DNA from: Paracoccaceae bacterium
Lineage (GTDB): Bacteria; Pseudomonadota; Alphaproteobacteria; Rhodobacterales; Rhodobacteraceae
DNA: 64,000 bases
Direction: 5' to 3'
NCBI GenBank assembly: GCA_009773055.1
Contig: WOUW01000002.1
Span: 1 to 64,000 of the forward strand
Shown here: piece after piece, positions 1-8,637 of the stretch
How the letters are laid out: each line of letters starts with the position of its first letter
How positions within the stretch are numbered: the first letter of the stretch is position 1
Made by a program: the position numbers and the translations under genes
Notes under the pieces: generated by a model
Seen by the model: only the letters and a program-made list of their open reading frames with translations
Databases searched by the model: none
What the model was told of the DNA's origin: nothing

Positions 1-435
1 GTCGCCGGTCTGGTCCATCGTCGCAAACCAGTCCGCGGTGCGGCCAACGAACTCCTCGCGTGAGACAGCGCCATCGCCGTCGGCATCGTTGAACGCCCGC
101 ATCAAGCCACCTTCGGCACGCATCATGCCGGGCCACATGCCCTTGCCCATGCCGCCTCCAGCCTTGACGCCCAGCTCTGCGCGCATCTCCTTCTGATCGG
201 CGGCGCGGACCGCGTCGAAGGCGTCGAACTCCTCGGCTGAAAGTTTGCCATCCTCGTCGGCATCGAAGGTCGTGAACAGGTTGTCGCGCATGGTCTGCGC
301 CTCTGCCTGCGTAACGGCCCCGTTTCCGTCCTGATCCCAGTTCTGCACGAAATGCGCGCCGGGGTTGCCTTGCTGGGCATAAGCCCCGCCAGACAGAGCC
401 AAGGTCAGGGCCGCGGAAGTGAGTGTCAGCTTCAT
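1..435 (-). CDS. EF-hand domain protein with signal peptide (3' end outside window)
   Basis: Reverse translation MKLTLTSAALTLALSGGAYAQQGNPGAHFVQNWDQDGNGAVTQAEAQ...TFDADEDGKLSAEEF...FNDADGDGAVSREEF: repeated DxDxDG EF-hand loops. Confidence 0.85.
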   Translation of the reverse strand, partial: MKLTLTSAALTLALSGGAYAQQGNPGAHFVQNWDQDGNGAVTQAEAQTMRDNLFTTFDADEDGKLSAEEFDAFDAVRAADQKEMRAELGVKAGGGMGKGMWPGMMRAEGGLMRAFNDADGDGAVSREEFVGRTADWFATMDQTGD

Positions 436-499
436 CATTCATACTCCTTCAAAGGTTTATAGCTATAGAACGAGCCAAGGCCGGATTTCCGTCGCAGGA

Positions 500-844
500 T
501 CATGCGGCGGCAAGTTCGTCCCAGCACGCCAAGGCATGCCCGGCATACATCAGCCCCGGTCCACCCCCCATCTGGATCGCCATGGCCAGCACATCGCCCA
601 GCTCTTCCCGCGTGGCTCCGGCCTTCATCAGCGCCTCGACGTGAAAATTGATGCAGGGCTCGCAGCGCAGGATGATGGACATCCCCAGGGCGACGAATTC
701 CTTCTCCTTCACTGTCAGCGGGCCATTCTCCTTGACGCCCCTGGACAAGGCGCCAAAGCCTTTCGCGGCCTCGGGCACAAGGGCGTTCAACGCGCGCAAT
801 TCGTGGCGCATGTCGGTGATCTTCGTGGCGTAACTCTCGGTCAT
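500..844 (-). CDS. Carboxymuconolactone decarboxylase / AhpD-like protein
   Basis: MTESYATKITDMRHEL...CEPCINFHVEALMKAGATREEL: CxxC-xxxH AhpD-like core; start chosen at internal Met of ORF 500..871. Confidence 0.85.
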   Translation of the reverse strand: MTESYATKITDMRHELRALNALVPEAAKGFGALSRGVKENGPLTVKEKEFVALGMSIILRCEPCINFHVEALMKAGATREELGDVLAMAIQMGGGPGLMYAGHALACWDELAAA

Positions 845-904
845 CGCGGCCTCCTTTTCCGGTTCCCGCATCGCACGGGATCGGGGGAAGCGCCTTGACG
901 TGGG

Positions 905-1981
905 TCAACCGAAGCGGGACGGGGACAGTTGCGCCACCAGCGCCGGCTCCAGACCTGGCGTCCGGCCCCCGATCAGGTCCGCTGCCAGACGGCTTGCCGC
1001 CGGACAAGTCTGGAAGCCATAGCCGCCCTGGCCCGCAAGCCAGAAGAACGTGGGCTTCTGCGCGTCCGGCCCGATCACCAGCACTCTGTCGGGCGAGAAC
1101 GTCCGTAGTCCCGCCCAGCTGGCCAGCAGCCGCGTCACCGGCTCGGTGACCATCTCCTCATAGCGCGCCAGACCCTCGGCCAGAACCATGTCGTCTGCCC
1201 AGGCGTCGTGTGGCTCCATCAGGTCTTCTTCCGCAGGCGAAACGATCAGCGCGCCGGCATCGGGCTTGGCGTACCAGTCCTCGCCCGGCCCGAATATCAT
1301 CGGCCATTTGCTGACATCATGCCCGCCCGGAGCCGGGATGCGCGCCATCGACCGGCGATAGGGCGCAAAGCCCAGCGGTGTGACACCCGCCAAGGCCGCG
1401 ACCTGGTCCGCCCAAGCCCCCGCCGCATTGACGATCATCCGACCCGTGAACTCGCCCGCCGCCGAGATCACCCGCCACCCCGCACCGTCCTTTGCAATCG
1501 CCGTGACCCGCGCCTTGGCCACGATCAGCGCCCCGCGCGCCTTGGCCTCGCGCGCAAAGCCCTGCATCAGCAGGTCGGTGTCCACATCCTCGGCGTGAGC
1601 CGCATAGCCTGCCATCGCGACGGTCTCGCGATTCAGGATCGGCACGATGCCCCGCGCCTCGTCGACGCTGATCCGGTCGAACTCCATGGCCACCAGGTCA
1701 TGCTCGAAGGCCGCGCTCGCGTCAGCCTTCGCCACCAGCAGCAAGCCCCGCGGCGACAGCACCCCCGGCACCGACCGGAAATAGTCTTCCGAGGCCAGCG
1801 ACAGCCCCACCACCGCAGGCGCCCCATAGCGCGGCTCGAACATGGCCGCCGACCGGCCACTGGCGTGATGCGCCAGCGCCTCCTCGGCCTCCAGCACGAT
1901 GACCGACCCCAGTTCCGACATCCGAGCCGCCGCCGACACCCCGGCGATCCCGCCCCCGATGATCAGGAAATCCGCGTCCAT
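905..1981 (-). CDS. FAD-dependent oxidoreductase (DAO/glycine oxidase-like)
   Basis: MDADFLIIGGGIAGVSAAARMSELGSVIVLEAE: GxGxxG dinucleotide-binding N-terminus; C-terminal GQGGYGFQTCPA. Confidence 0.85.
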   Translation of the reverse strand: MDADFLIIGGGIAGVSAAARMSELGSVIVLEAEEALAHHASGRSAAMFEPRYGAPAVVGLSLASEDYFRSVPGVLSPRGLLLVAKADASAAFEHDLVAMEFDRISVDEARGIVPILNRETVAMAGYAAHAEDVDTDLLMQGFAREAKARGALIVAKARVTAIAKDGAGWRVISAAGEFTGRMIVNAAGAWADQVAALAGVTPLGFAPYRRSMARIPAPGGHDVSKWPMIFGPGEDWYAKPDAGALIVSPAEEDLMEPHDAWADDMVLAEGLARYEEMVTEPVTRLLASWAGLRTFSPDRVLVIGPDAQKPTFFWLAGQGGYGFQTCPAASRLAADLIGGRTPGLEPALVAQLSPSRFG

Positions 1982-2030
1982 ACCCGCCTCCCGCAATGCC
2001 AGCCCCTCAAACCACCGCCACGCGGCACTT

Positions 2031-2939
2031 TCAACCCGATCCCTCTTCACTGCGGTCCGTCGCCGGCGGCGGCGCTGGAACCAAGGCGGCGACTGCGGCT
2101 TTCAGTGCAGGTTCCAGCCGCAGCCGCGCAGCAGCAAGTGCAGGCGCCAGTTGCGCCGCATCGCGGGCCGAGACGATAGGAACCGGCCGCGCCGGATGCG
2201 CCATGACCCAAGCCACTGCCAGGGTCACCGGATGCAGTCCTGCCTCCGCCGCCAGCCGCGCAAAACCCGCGTCCACGCCTTCTGGCACCCCGGAATAGCG
2301 CCGGGCATAGCGTGCATCGGTCGTCAGCCGCCCTTGCCCGCCCGTCGCATACTTTCCAGTCAGGAATCCGCCGCCCAGCGGCGAATAGCTGTAGACCGCC
2401 AGCCGCTGATCCATGGCCATCGGCAGAAGCTCGACCTCCACCTGCCGTTTCACCACAGAATACATCGGCTGGATGGCATCGATCCGCCCGCCCATCGCGA
2501 CGGCGATTCCTTGCGCCTTCATCACCTGCCAGGCCGCGAAGTTCGACACTCCGATCCGCCGCACCAGCCCTTCGGCCTTCGCCTCTACAAGCGTCTCGAC
2601 CGTTTCTTCCAGCGGGGTCTCCGGGTCAAAGCGGTGCAGATACCAAAGGTCCACCGGAAGCCCGAGCCGGTCCATGCTCTCCGCCAGCTGAGCCCGCAGG
2701 TTCGCCCGTCCTGCGCCCCCGATATAGCCCGCCTTGGTCGCGATTCGCACGCCTGCGACCCCGCGCAGCAGCCGGCCCAGGATCTGCTCGGACGCCCCGT
2801 CGCCATAGCCATGCGCCGTGTCGAAATCGCTGAGACCCGCGGCCAGGCAGGCCTCGACCATCGCCGCCGCTGCGTGTTCATCGGCTGTGGTGCCGAACTG
2901 CATGGCCCCGAAGGCCAGTCCTTGGGAAACGCTGTTCAT
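2031..2939 (-). CDS. Aldo/keto reductase
   Basis: FDTAHGYGDGASEQILGRLL, IGVSNFAAWQ, YSPLGGGFLTGKY motifs. Confidence 0.85.
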   Translation of the reverse strand: MNSVSQGLAFGAMQFGTTADEHAAAAMVEACLAAGLSDFDTAHGYGDGASEQILGRLLRGVAGVRIATKAGYIGGAGRANLRAQLAESMDRLGLPVDLWYLHRFDPETPLEETVETLVEAKAEGLVRRIGVSNFAAWQVMKAQGIAVAMGGRIDAIQPMYSVVKRQVEVELLPMAMDQRLAVYSYSPLGGGFLTGKYATGGQGRLTTDARYARRYSGVPEGVDAGFARLAAEAGLHPVTLAVAWVMAHPARPVPIVSARDAAQLAPALAAARLRLEPALKAAVAALVPAPPPATDRSEEGSG

Positions 2940-2971
2940 CGCGGCACCCTGCCATGGCGGCCACTTAACGA

Positions 2972-2995
2972 AAAGGCCCGCCGAAGCGGGCCTTT
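2972..2995 (-). terminator. Rho-independent terminator downstream of the BMP-family gene
   Basis: Minus strand AAAGGCCCGC-TTCG-GCGGGCCTTTTCGTT: perfect 10-bp stem, UUCG tetraloop, U-rich tail. Confidence 0.8.
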
Positions 2996-3017
2996 GGTCA
3001 TCAGCAAGGCTGACGGA

Positions 3018-4103
3018 TCACTGCGGAATGTCGCCCACGATGCCTTCGACGTAGAAGTTCATCCCCAAGAGATCCCCATCCGGAGCCGTGGCCCCTTCGG
3101 CCAGCCAGGGCGAGCCGTCCTGCTTGTTGATCGGCCCGGTGAACGGGTGGTAGGTCCCCGCCGCAATGGAATCGCGCAGCGCTTCGGCTTCGGCTTTCAC
3201 GTCCGCCGGCACCTTGTCGGTGATATCACCGATCAACACTTCGCCGCCCGCAATGCCTTCCCAGGCGTCCGCCTGCGCATAGGTCCCGTCCAGAAGCGCA
3301 CCGACGCGCTTCACATAATAAGGACCCCAGTTGTCGATGATCGAGCTGACGCGCGGCCCGTCGGCATAGGCCGCCATGTCCGACGCCTGACCAAAGCCGA
3401 TCACGCCCTCGGTTTTCGCAGCTTCGGCCAGGGGAGCGGTCGAGTCGGTGTGCGCCGCAATCACGTCAACGCCCTGGTCGATCAGCGCCTTGGCGGCATC
3501 CGCCTCTTTCGCCGGGTCGAACCAGGTGAAGGCCCAGACAACCGACAACTCGACTGCCGGGTTCGCCTTCTTGGCGTGCAGGTAGTAGCTGTTGATCCCC
3601 ATGATCACTTCGGGAATCGGGAACGACGCGATGTAGCCGATCTTGTTCGACTTGGTCATCTTGCCCGCGATATGGCCCTGCACCGCCCGGCCTTCATAGA
3701 AGCGGGCGTTGTAGGTCGACACGTTGTCGCTGTCGCGCTTGAAGCCTGTGGCATGTTCGAACTTCACGTCCGGGAACTTGGCCGCCACCGCGTTCGTCGC
3801 GTCCATGTAGCCAAAGGACGTCGTGAAGATGATGTTGCAGCCGCCCAGCGCCATCTGGGTCAGCACCCGCTCGGCGTCGGCACCTTCCGGGACACTTTCC
3901 TGATACTGGATCTCGACCTTGTCGCCGAAAGTCTTTTGCACATCAAGCGCGCCCTGGTGGTGCTGGTAGGTCCAGCCGCCGTCGCCGATCGGGCCGACAT
4001 AGACGAAGCAGGCCTTGACCTTGTCCATCCCTTGCGCAAAGGACGCGCCACTTGCCAGCAGCAGGCCCATCGCGGCGCTTGCCAGCAGATTTCTCCGTTT
4101 CAT
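3018..4103 (-). CDS. BMP-family ABC transporter substrate-binding protein
   Basis: Signal peptide followed by KVKACFVYVGPIGDGGWTYQHHQGALDVQ..., typical of BMP/Med lipoprotein family. Confidence 0.9.
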   Translation of the reverse strand: MKRRNLLASAAMGLLLASGASFAQGMDKVKACFVYVGPIGDGGWTYQHHQGALDVQKTFGDKVEIQYQESVPEGADAERVLTQMALGGCNIIFTTSFGYMDATNAVAAKFPDVKFEHATGFKRDSDNVSTYNARFYEGRAVQGHIAGKMTKSNKIGYIASFPIPEVIMGINSYYLHAKKANPAVELSVVWAFTWFDPAKEADAAKALIDQGVDVIAAHTDSTAPLAEAAKTEGVIGFGQASDMAAYADGPRVSSIIDNWGPYYVKRVGALLDGTYAQADAWEGIAGGEVLIGDITDKVPADVKAEAEALRDSIAAGTYHPFTGPINKQDGSPWLAEGATAPDGDLLGMNFYVEGIVGDIPQ

Positions 4104-4151
4104 TCTTCTACTCCCCTTGGTGGCGGGGCTTGTCCCCCGCAGTTATGTGCC

Positions 4152-5078
4152 TCAACGCGAGGCGTGAAAGTTTTGGCCCAACGCGGCTGGAGCGCCATTT
4201 GCCTTGCGCCCCGCCGACATGATGACCAGCACAAGGATGGTTATCAGATAGGGGGCCATCGACAAGTACTCGACCGGAATGGCCGAGCCCGCGACCTGCA
4301 GGTTAAGCTGCAATACAGTGATGCCGCCGAAAAGATAGGCACCGATCAGCACGCGCCAGGGTTTCCAGCTGGCAAAAACCACGATGGCCAGCGCAATCCA
4401 CCCTGCGCCTGCCGTGATCCCGTCCACCCATTGCGGCACGCGCGCAAGCGACACATAGGCCCCGCCCATCCCCGCCATCGCCCCACCAAAGGCGATGCAC
4501 ATCAAGCGGATGCGGTTGACCTTGTAGCCCAGCGCATGCGCTGCCTCGTGGCTTTCCCCCACCGCGCGGATGATCAGGCCAATGCGGGTGGATTTCAGCA
4601 CCCACCACAGCACCGCCGTCATCAGGATACTGAAATAGACCATCCAGTCATGCCCGAAGAGGATCGGCCCCACCACCGGCAGGTCCGCCAGCGCATCCGG
4701 CAAGAGCTGTGTCGTCGACGGCGGCTTGATCCCGTTGTAGCCCTGCCCGCCCAGGCTGGAGACCCCCAGCCCGAACAACGTCAGCGCCAGCCCCGTCGCC
4801 ACCTGGTTCGCCAGGAACACCTGAGTCAGCAGCGCGAAGATCAGGCTCAACAGCGCCCCCGCGACGGCCCCGCCGACAAAGCCCAGCACCGGGCTCCCGG
4901 TTTCGACCGCCACGATGAACCCGCCAAGCGCCCCGATGATCATCATTCCCTCGACGCCCAGGTTCAGCACGCCCGCGCGCTCCACCACCGCCTCGCCCAG
5001 CGCCGCCATCAGGATGGGCACCGCACTCGCCATCAGAGTGGCGATCAGGATGACCGGATTGATACCGCCAAAGTCCAT
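4152..5078 (-). CDS. ABC transporter permease (BMP/nucleoside type)
   Basis: ERAGVLNLGVEGMMIIGALGGF and multiple TM segments. Confidence 0.9.
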   Translation of the reverse strand: MDFGGINPVILIATLMASAVPILMAALGEAVVERAGVLNLGVEGMMIIGALGGFIVAVETGSPVLGFVGGAVAGALLSLIFALLTQVFLANQVATGLALTLFGLGVSSLGGQGYNGIKPPSTTQLLPDALADLPVVGPILFGHDWMVYFSILMTAVLWWVLKSTRIGLIIRAVGESHEAAHALGYKVNRIRLMCIAFGGAMAGMGGAYVSLARVPQWVDGITAGAGWIALAIVVFASWKPWRVLIGAYLFGGITVLQLNLQVAGSAIPVEYLSMAPYLITILVLVIMSAGRKANGAPAALGQNFHASR

Positions 5079-5079
5079 C

Positions 5080-6159
5080 TCAGTGCGCTCCCACAGCCAG
5101 CCGGAACCGGTAATTCGTCAACACGTCCACCGCCAGAAGGAAGAACAGCAGCATCCCCTGGAACACCTGGATCGCCGCATCCGGCAGGCCAAGGTTGGTG
5201 GCTGCCATCTCTCCCCCCACATAGGTCAGCGCCATCAGGAACCCCGCCAGCACGATCCCCAAGGGGTTCAAACGCCCAAGGAAGGCCACGATGATCGCGG
5301 TGAAACCGTAACCCGTGTTGAAGTCGATGCTGATCTGCCCCGCCGGACCCGTCACCTCGAACAGGCCGGCCAACCCGGCCAGCGCACCCGAGATTCCCAT
5401 GCACATCACCACCAGTCGCGCCGGGTTGACCCCATGGAACCGCGCCGCCCTCGGCGCCTGCCCGGCCAGCTTGATCTGGAACCCGGCCTGGTGCCGCGTC
5501 AGCAGGATATAGGCCAGCACCCCCGTCACCAAGGCCGCCACCCCGCCCCAATGCAGGCCCGACCCGGCAATCAGTTCCGCATTCTGCGCCGCCGGATAGC
5601 TGGAGAAGTTCCGGCTCCCCGGAAAGCCCATCCCTTCGGGGTTCTTCAGGAACCCGGTCGAGGCCTTGGCCAGGATCGTCTCGGCCACATAGACCAGCAT
5701 CAGACTGACAAGGATCTCGTTGGTGTTGAACCGTGTCTTCAGGATTGCCGGGATCATCGCCCAGGCCCAGCCGCCAAAGGCCCCCGCCACGACCATTACC
5801 GGAAAGATCCAGCGGCTTTCCGTGGGGAACACCGCGAGCCCCACTCCGGCACCAACGATGGCGCCCATGATGTACTGCCCCTCGGCCCCGATGTTCCAGA
5901 TGCCTGCCCGGAACCCCAGCGCAAGGCCGATGGCGATCAGGATCAACGGCCCGGCCTTTACCAGAAGCTGTCCGCGCAGGTAGAAAGCGAACTCACCGAA
6001 GATCGGGTCCCAGAAGATCGTGCGGATCACCTCGAACGGGTTCTTTCCCATCGCGGCGAACAGGATGCCGCCAGCGATCATCGTCAGGATCACCGCGACG
6101 GGAGGGGTCGCATAAAGCCAGAACTTGCTGGGCGTCGGGCGTTTTTCAAGCCGGAACAT
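5080..6159 (-). CDS. ABC transporter permease (BMP/nucleoside type)
   Basis: FRAGIWNIGAEGQYIMGAIVGAG; multi-TM; adjacent to cognate permease. Confidence 0.9.
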   Translation of the reverse strand: MFRLEKRPTPSKFWLYATPPVAVILTMIAGGILFAAMGKNPFEVIRTIFWDPIFGEFAFYLRGQLLVKAGPLILIAIGLALGFRAGIWNIGAEGQYIMGAIVGAGVGLAVFPTESRWIFPVMVVAGAFGGWAWAMIPAILKTRFNTNEILVSLMLVYVAETILAKASTGFLKNPEGMGFPGSRNFSSYPAAQNAELIAGSGLHWGGVAALVTGVLAYILLTRHQAGFQIKLAGQAPRAARFHGVNPARLVVMCMGISGALAGLAGLFEVTGPAGQISIDFNTGYGFTAIIVAFLGRLNPLGIVLAGFLMALTYVGGEMAATNLGLPDAAIQVFQGMLLFFLLAVDVLTNYRFRLAVGAH

Positions 6160-7675
6160 GATGCGCGACCTCCATGCCGTGGGCGCCGCCCATCATCAGC
6201 CCGATCTCGTCCATCGTCAGACCCTCGGTGGTTCGGGGTTTGGTCAGCCGCCCCTCATTCAGAACGGCAAAGCTGTCCGACACTTCCAGAAGCTCATCCA
6301 GGTCCTGACTGATCACCACCACCGCCGCGCCTTCCCCCGCCCGGTCCAGGATCGACTGCCTGATCTGCGCCGCCGCCGCCGCATCGACCCCCCAGGTCGG
6401 CTGGTTGATGACAATGACCGAAGCCCCCTGCATCAACTCGCGCCCCATCAGGAACTTCTGCAGGTTCCCGCCCGACAAGGCCCGCGCCGCCACATCCGGC
6501 CCTGGGGTCCGCACGTCATAGGCCGCGATGATCTCCTCGGCGAACTTGCGCGTCCCCGCCCAGTCGACGAAGCCGTTCTTCGTCAGCCCCTTCCGAACCC
6601 CCGCCGTCAGAAACGCGTTCTCGACCAAGGACATATCCGGCGCAGCCGCGTGCCCGTACCGATCTTCTGGTGCCGCCACCAACCCCGCCCGCCGCCGCTC
6701 CACCGGTCCCAGATCACCCACCGGCTGGCTCAGGATACGAACCCGGTCCGGTGCCGACTTCAGCTCTCCCGACAAAGCGAGCAAAAGCTCATCTTGTCCA
6801 TTCCCCGCAACGCCCGCGATCCCCAGAACCTCGCCCTTCGCCACCGTAAAGCTGATCCCTTTCAGCGATGTCCCGAACGGGATCGGTGAGTCCACCGACA
6901 AGTCCGATACCCCCAGCGCCACCTCGCCCTTCGCGCCCAGCCGCCGCTCCGGCGTCTTCAGCGCCTGGCCGACCATCAGCTCCGCCATCTCCCGCGCGGT
7001 CCGTTCGCGCGGAGTGCAGGTGGCCACCACTTTTCCCCGCCGCAGGATCGTCGCCTCGTCGCAAAGGCTGCGGATCTCTTCCAACTTGTGGCTGATATAC
7101 AGGATCGCTGTCCCTTCGCTGGACAACTGCCGCAGCGTGCGGAACAGTATCTCCACCTCCTGCGGCGTGAGCACCGAGGTCGGCTCGTCCATGATCAACA
7201 GCTCCGGGTCCTGGAGAAGACACCGGATGATCTCCACCCGCTGCCGCTCCCCCGCGCTCAGATCCCCAACCATGCGCGAGGGGTCCAGCGGCAGCCCATA
7301 TTCCTCCGACACCGCCCGGATCTTCGCCGCCAGTTCCCGCATCGGTGGCGGGTTCTCCATCCCCAACGCCACGTTCTCCGCGACGTTAAGCGCCTCGAAC
7401 AAGCTGAAGTGCTGGAACACCATCGCCACCCCCAGCCGCCGCGCCTCGGCAGGCTTGGACGGCTGATACCCCGCGCCCCGCAGCGTCATCGAACCACTAT
7501 CAGGTCGCACCAGCCCGTAGATCATCTTGACCAGGGTCGACTTCCCCGCCCCGTTTTCGCCAAGCAGAGCGTGGATTTCCCCCTCGCCCACCGAGAAGGT
7601 GACATCGCTGTTCGCCACCACACCGGGATAGGCCTTGGTGATCCCCTGCACCCGCAGCAACTCTGGTCGCGTCAT
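6146..7675 (-). CDS. ABC transporter ATP-binding protein (duplicated NBD, simple-sugar/nucleoside type)
   Basis: Walker A GENGAGKST, LSAGERQRVEI, second NBD with LSGGNLQKFLMGREL; start at internal MTRPELLRVQGITKAYPG. Confidence 0.92.
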   Translation of the reverse strand: MTRPELLRVQGITKAYPGVVANSDVTFSVGEGEIHALLGENGAGKSTLVKMIYGLVRPDSGSMTLRGAGYQPSKPAEARRLGVAMVFQHFSLFEALNVAENVALGMENPPPMRELAAKIRAVSEEYGLPLDPSRMVGDLSAGERQRVEIIRCLLQDPELLIMDEPTSVLTPQEVEILFRTLRQLSSEGTAILYISHKLEEIRSLCDEATILRRGKVVATCTPRERTAREMAELMVGQALKTPERRLGAKGEVALGVSDLSVDSPIPFGTSLKGISFTVAKGEVLGIAGVAGNGQDELLLALSGELKSAPDRVRILSQPVGDLGPVERRRAGLVAAPEDRYGHAAAPDMSLVENAFLTAGVRKGLTKNGFVDWAGTRKFAEEIIAAYDVRTPGPDVAARALSGGNLQKFLMGRELMQGASVIVINQPTWGVDAAAAAQIRQSILDRAGEGAAVVVISQDLDELLEVSDSFAVLNEGRLTKPRTTEGLTMDEIGLMMGGAHGMEVAHHVPA

Positions 7676-8637
7676 GCCCGCTTCTCCCCAACCGCCACGG
7701 CCGAAGCCCGCAGCATCTCCGCCACCACGCCCACCGCAATCGCCTGCGGATGCTTGCCCAGACCCGGGTCCCCAATCGGACACCTGATCCGCGCCACCGC
7801 CTGCGCCTCATGCCCCAGCGCCCGCAGCCGGGACCGAAACCGCCCCCACTTCGTCGCTGACCCGATCAACCCGCAGGACCGGAACCCCCGCGACAGCAGC
7901 CTATGGCAAAGCTCAAGGTCCAGCGCATGGGAGAACGTCAGCACCAGATGCTCCGCGCCCACCGGCGCATGATCCGCCACCACCACCGGATCGCTGGCCG
8001 GAACCACAGTGACCCCTTCCGGCACCACCCTGGGAAACCGCTCCGCCGACACATCCACCCAGGTCACAGCAATCCCCGGCAGCGGAGCCAAGACAGACAC
8101 CAAAGCCCGCCCCACATGCCCCGCCCCCCACACCCAGACCTGGCGCTCCGCCTCGGCCACCGGCTCCACCAGCCACCCGGCCACCAGCCCCGCCGCAGGC
8201 CGCACCCCTTGCCCCCGCGCCGCCGCCAGCACACGCTCGACCGCCAATGGCATCTCGCCGAGCCCCCGCGCGACAACTCCCGAAACCACCTCCGGCACGG
8301 CGTCATAAACCTCGGTCCAAAGCGTCACCGCCCCACCGCAGCACTGTCCCAGCGACGGTCCCAAAGCCACCCGCTCAACCAAACGCGCCTCCCTCTCCCC
8401 ACCGGGGGAGAGGGCTGGGGTGAGGGGGCTCCCCGCCAGCAAACCACGCGCCTTCGCCGCCGCCTCGAACTCCAGCGCCCCACCGCCAATCGTCCCCGAC
8501 TGGCCCTGATCCCAGACCAGCATCGACGCCCCGATCTCACGCGGGGACGACCCCTCAACCCCGGCAATTACCACCCGAGCCACCCGCCCATGCGCCTCCA
8601 GCGCCGCCGCCAATGCCGAAAGGTCAAACACGCTCAA
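7672..8637 (-). CDS. xdhC: Xanthine dehydrogenase accessory protein XdhC
   Basis: Adjacent to xdhAB; VALGPSLGQCCGGAVTLWTEV, VWVWGAGHVGRALV, GLIGSATKWGRFRSRL. Confidence 0.9.
   Translation of the reverse strand: MSVFDLSALAAALEAHGRVARVVIAGVEGSSPREIGASMLVWDQGQSGTIGGGALEFEAAAKARGLLAGSPLTPALSPGGEREARLVERVALGPSLGQCCGGAVTLWTEVYDAVPEVVSGVVARGLGEMPLAVERVLAAARGQGVRPAAGLVAGWLVEPVAEAERQVWVWGAGHVGRALVSVLAPLPGIAVTWVDVSAERFPRVVPEGVTVVPASDPVVVADHAPVGAEHLVLTFSHALDLELCHRLLSRGFRSCGLIGSATKWGRFRSRLRALGHEAQAVARIRCPIGDPGLGKHPQAIAVGVVAEMLRASAVAVGEKRA
8391..8428. repeat. Short GC-rich palindromic repeat (family 1, intragenic copy in xdhC)
   Basis: ccctctccccaccgggggagagggctggggtgaggggg; related copy at 41892..41929; translates in frame as SPLTPALSPGGERE inside XdhC. 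Confidence 0.75.

Noticed and set aside
4123-4140. GCGGGG-N6-CCCCGC hairpin between permease and BMP gene
   Set aside because: Short stem without U-tract in a GC-rich background; not distinguishable from chance
1899-5294. 1131-aa plus-strand ORF
   Set aside because: Antisense to AKR and BMP transporter genes; R/H/P/Q-rich translation typical of spurious high-GC antisense ORFs
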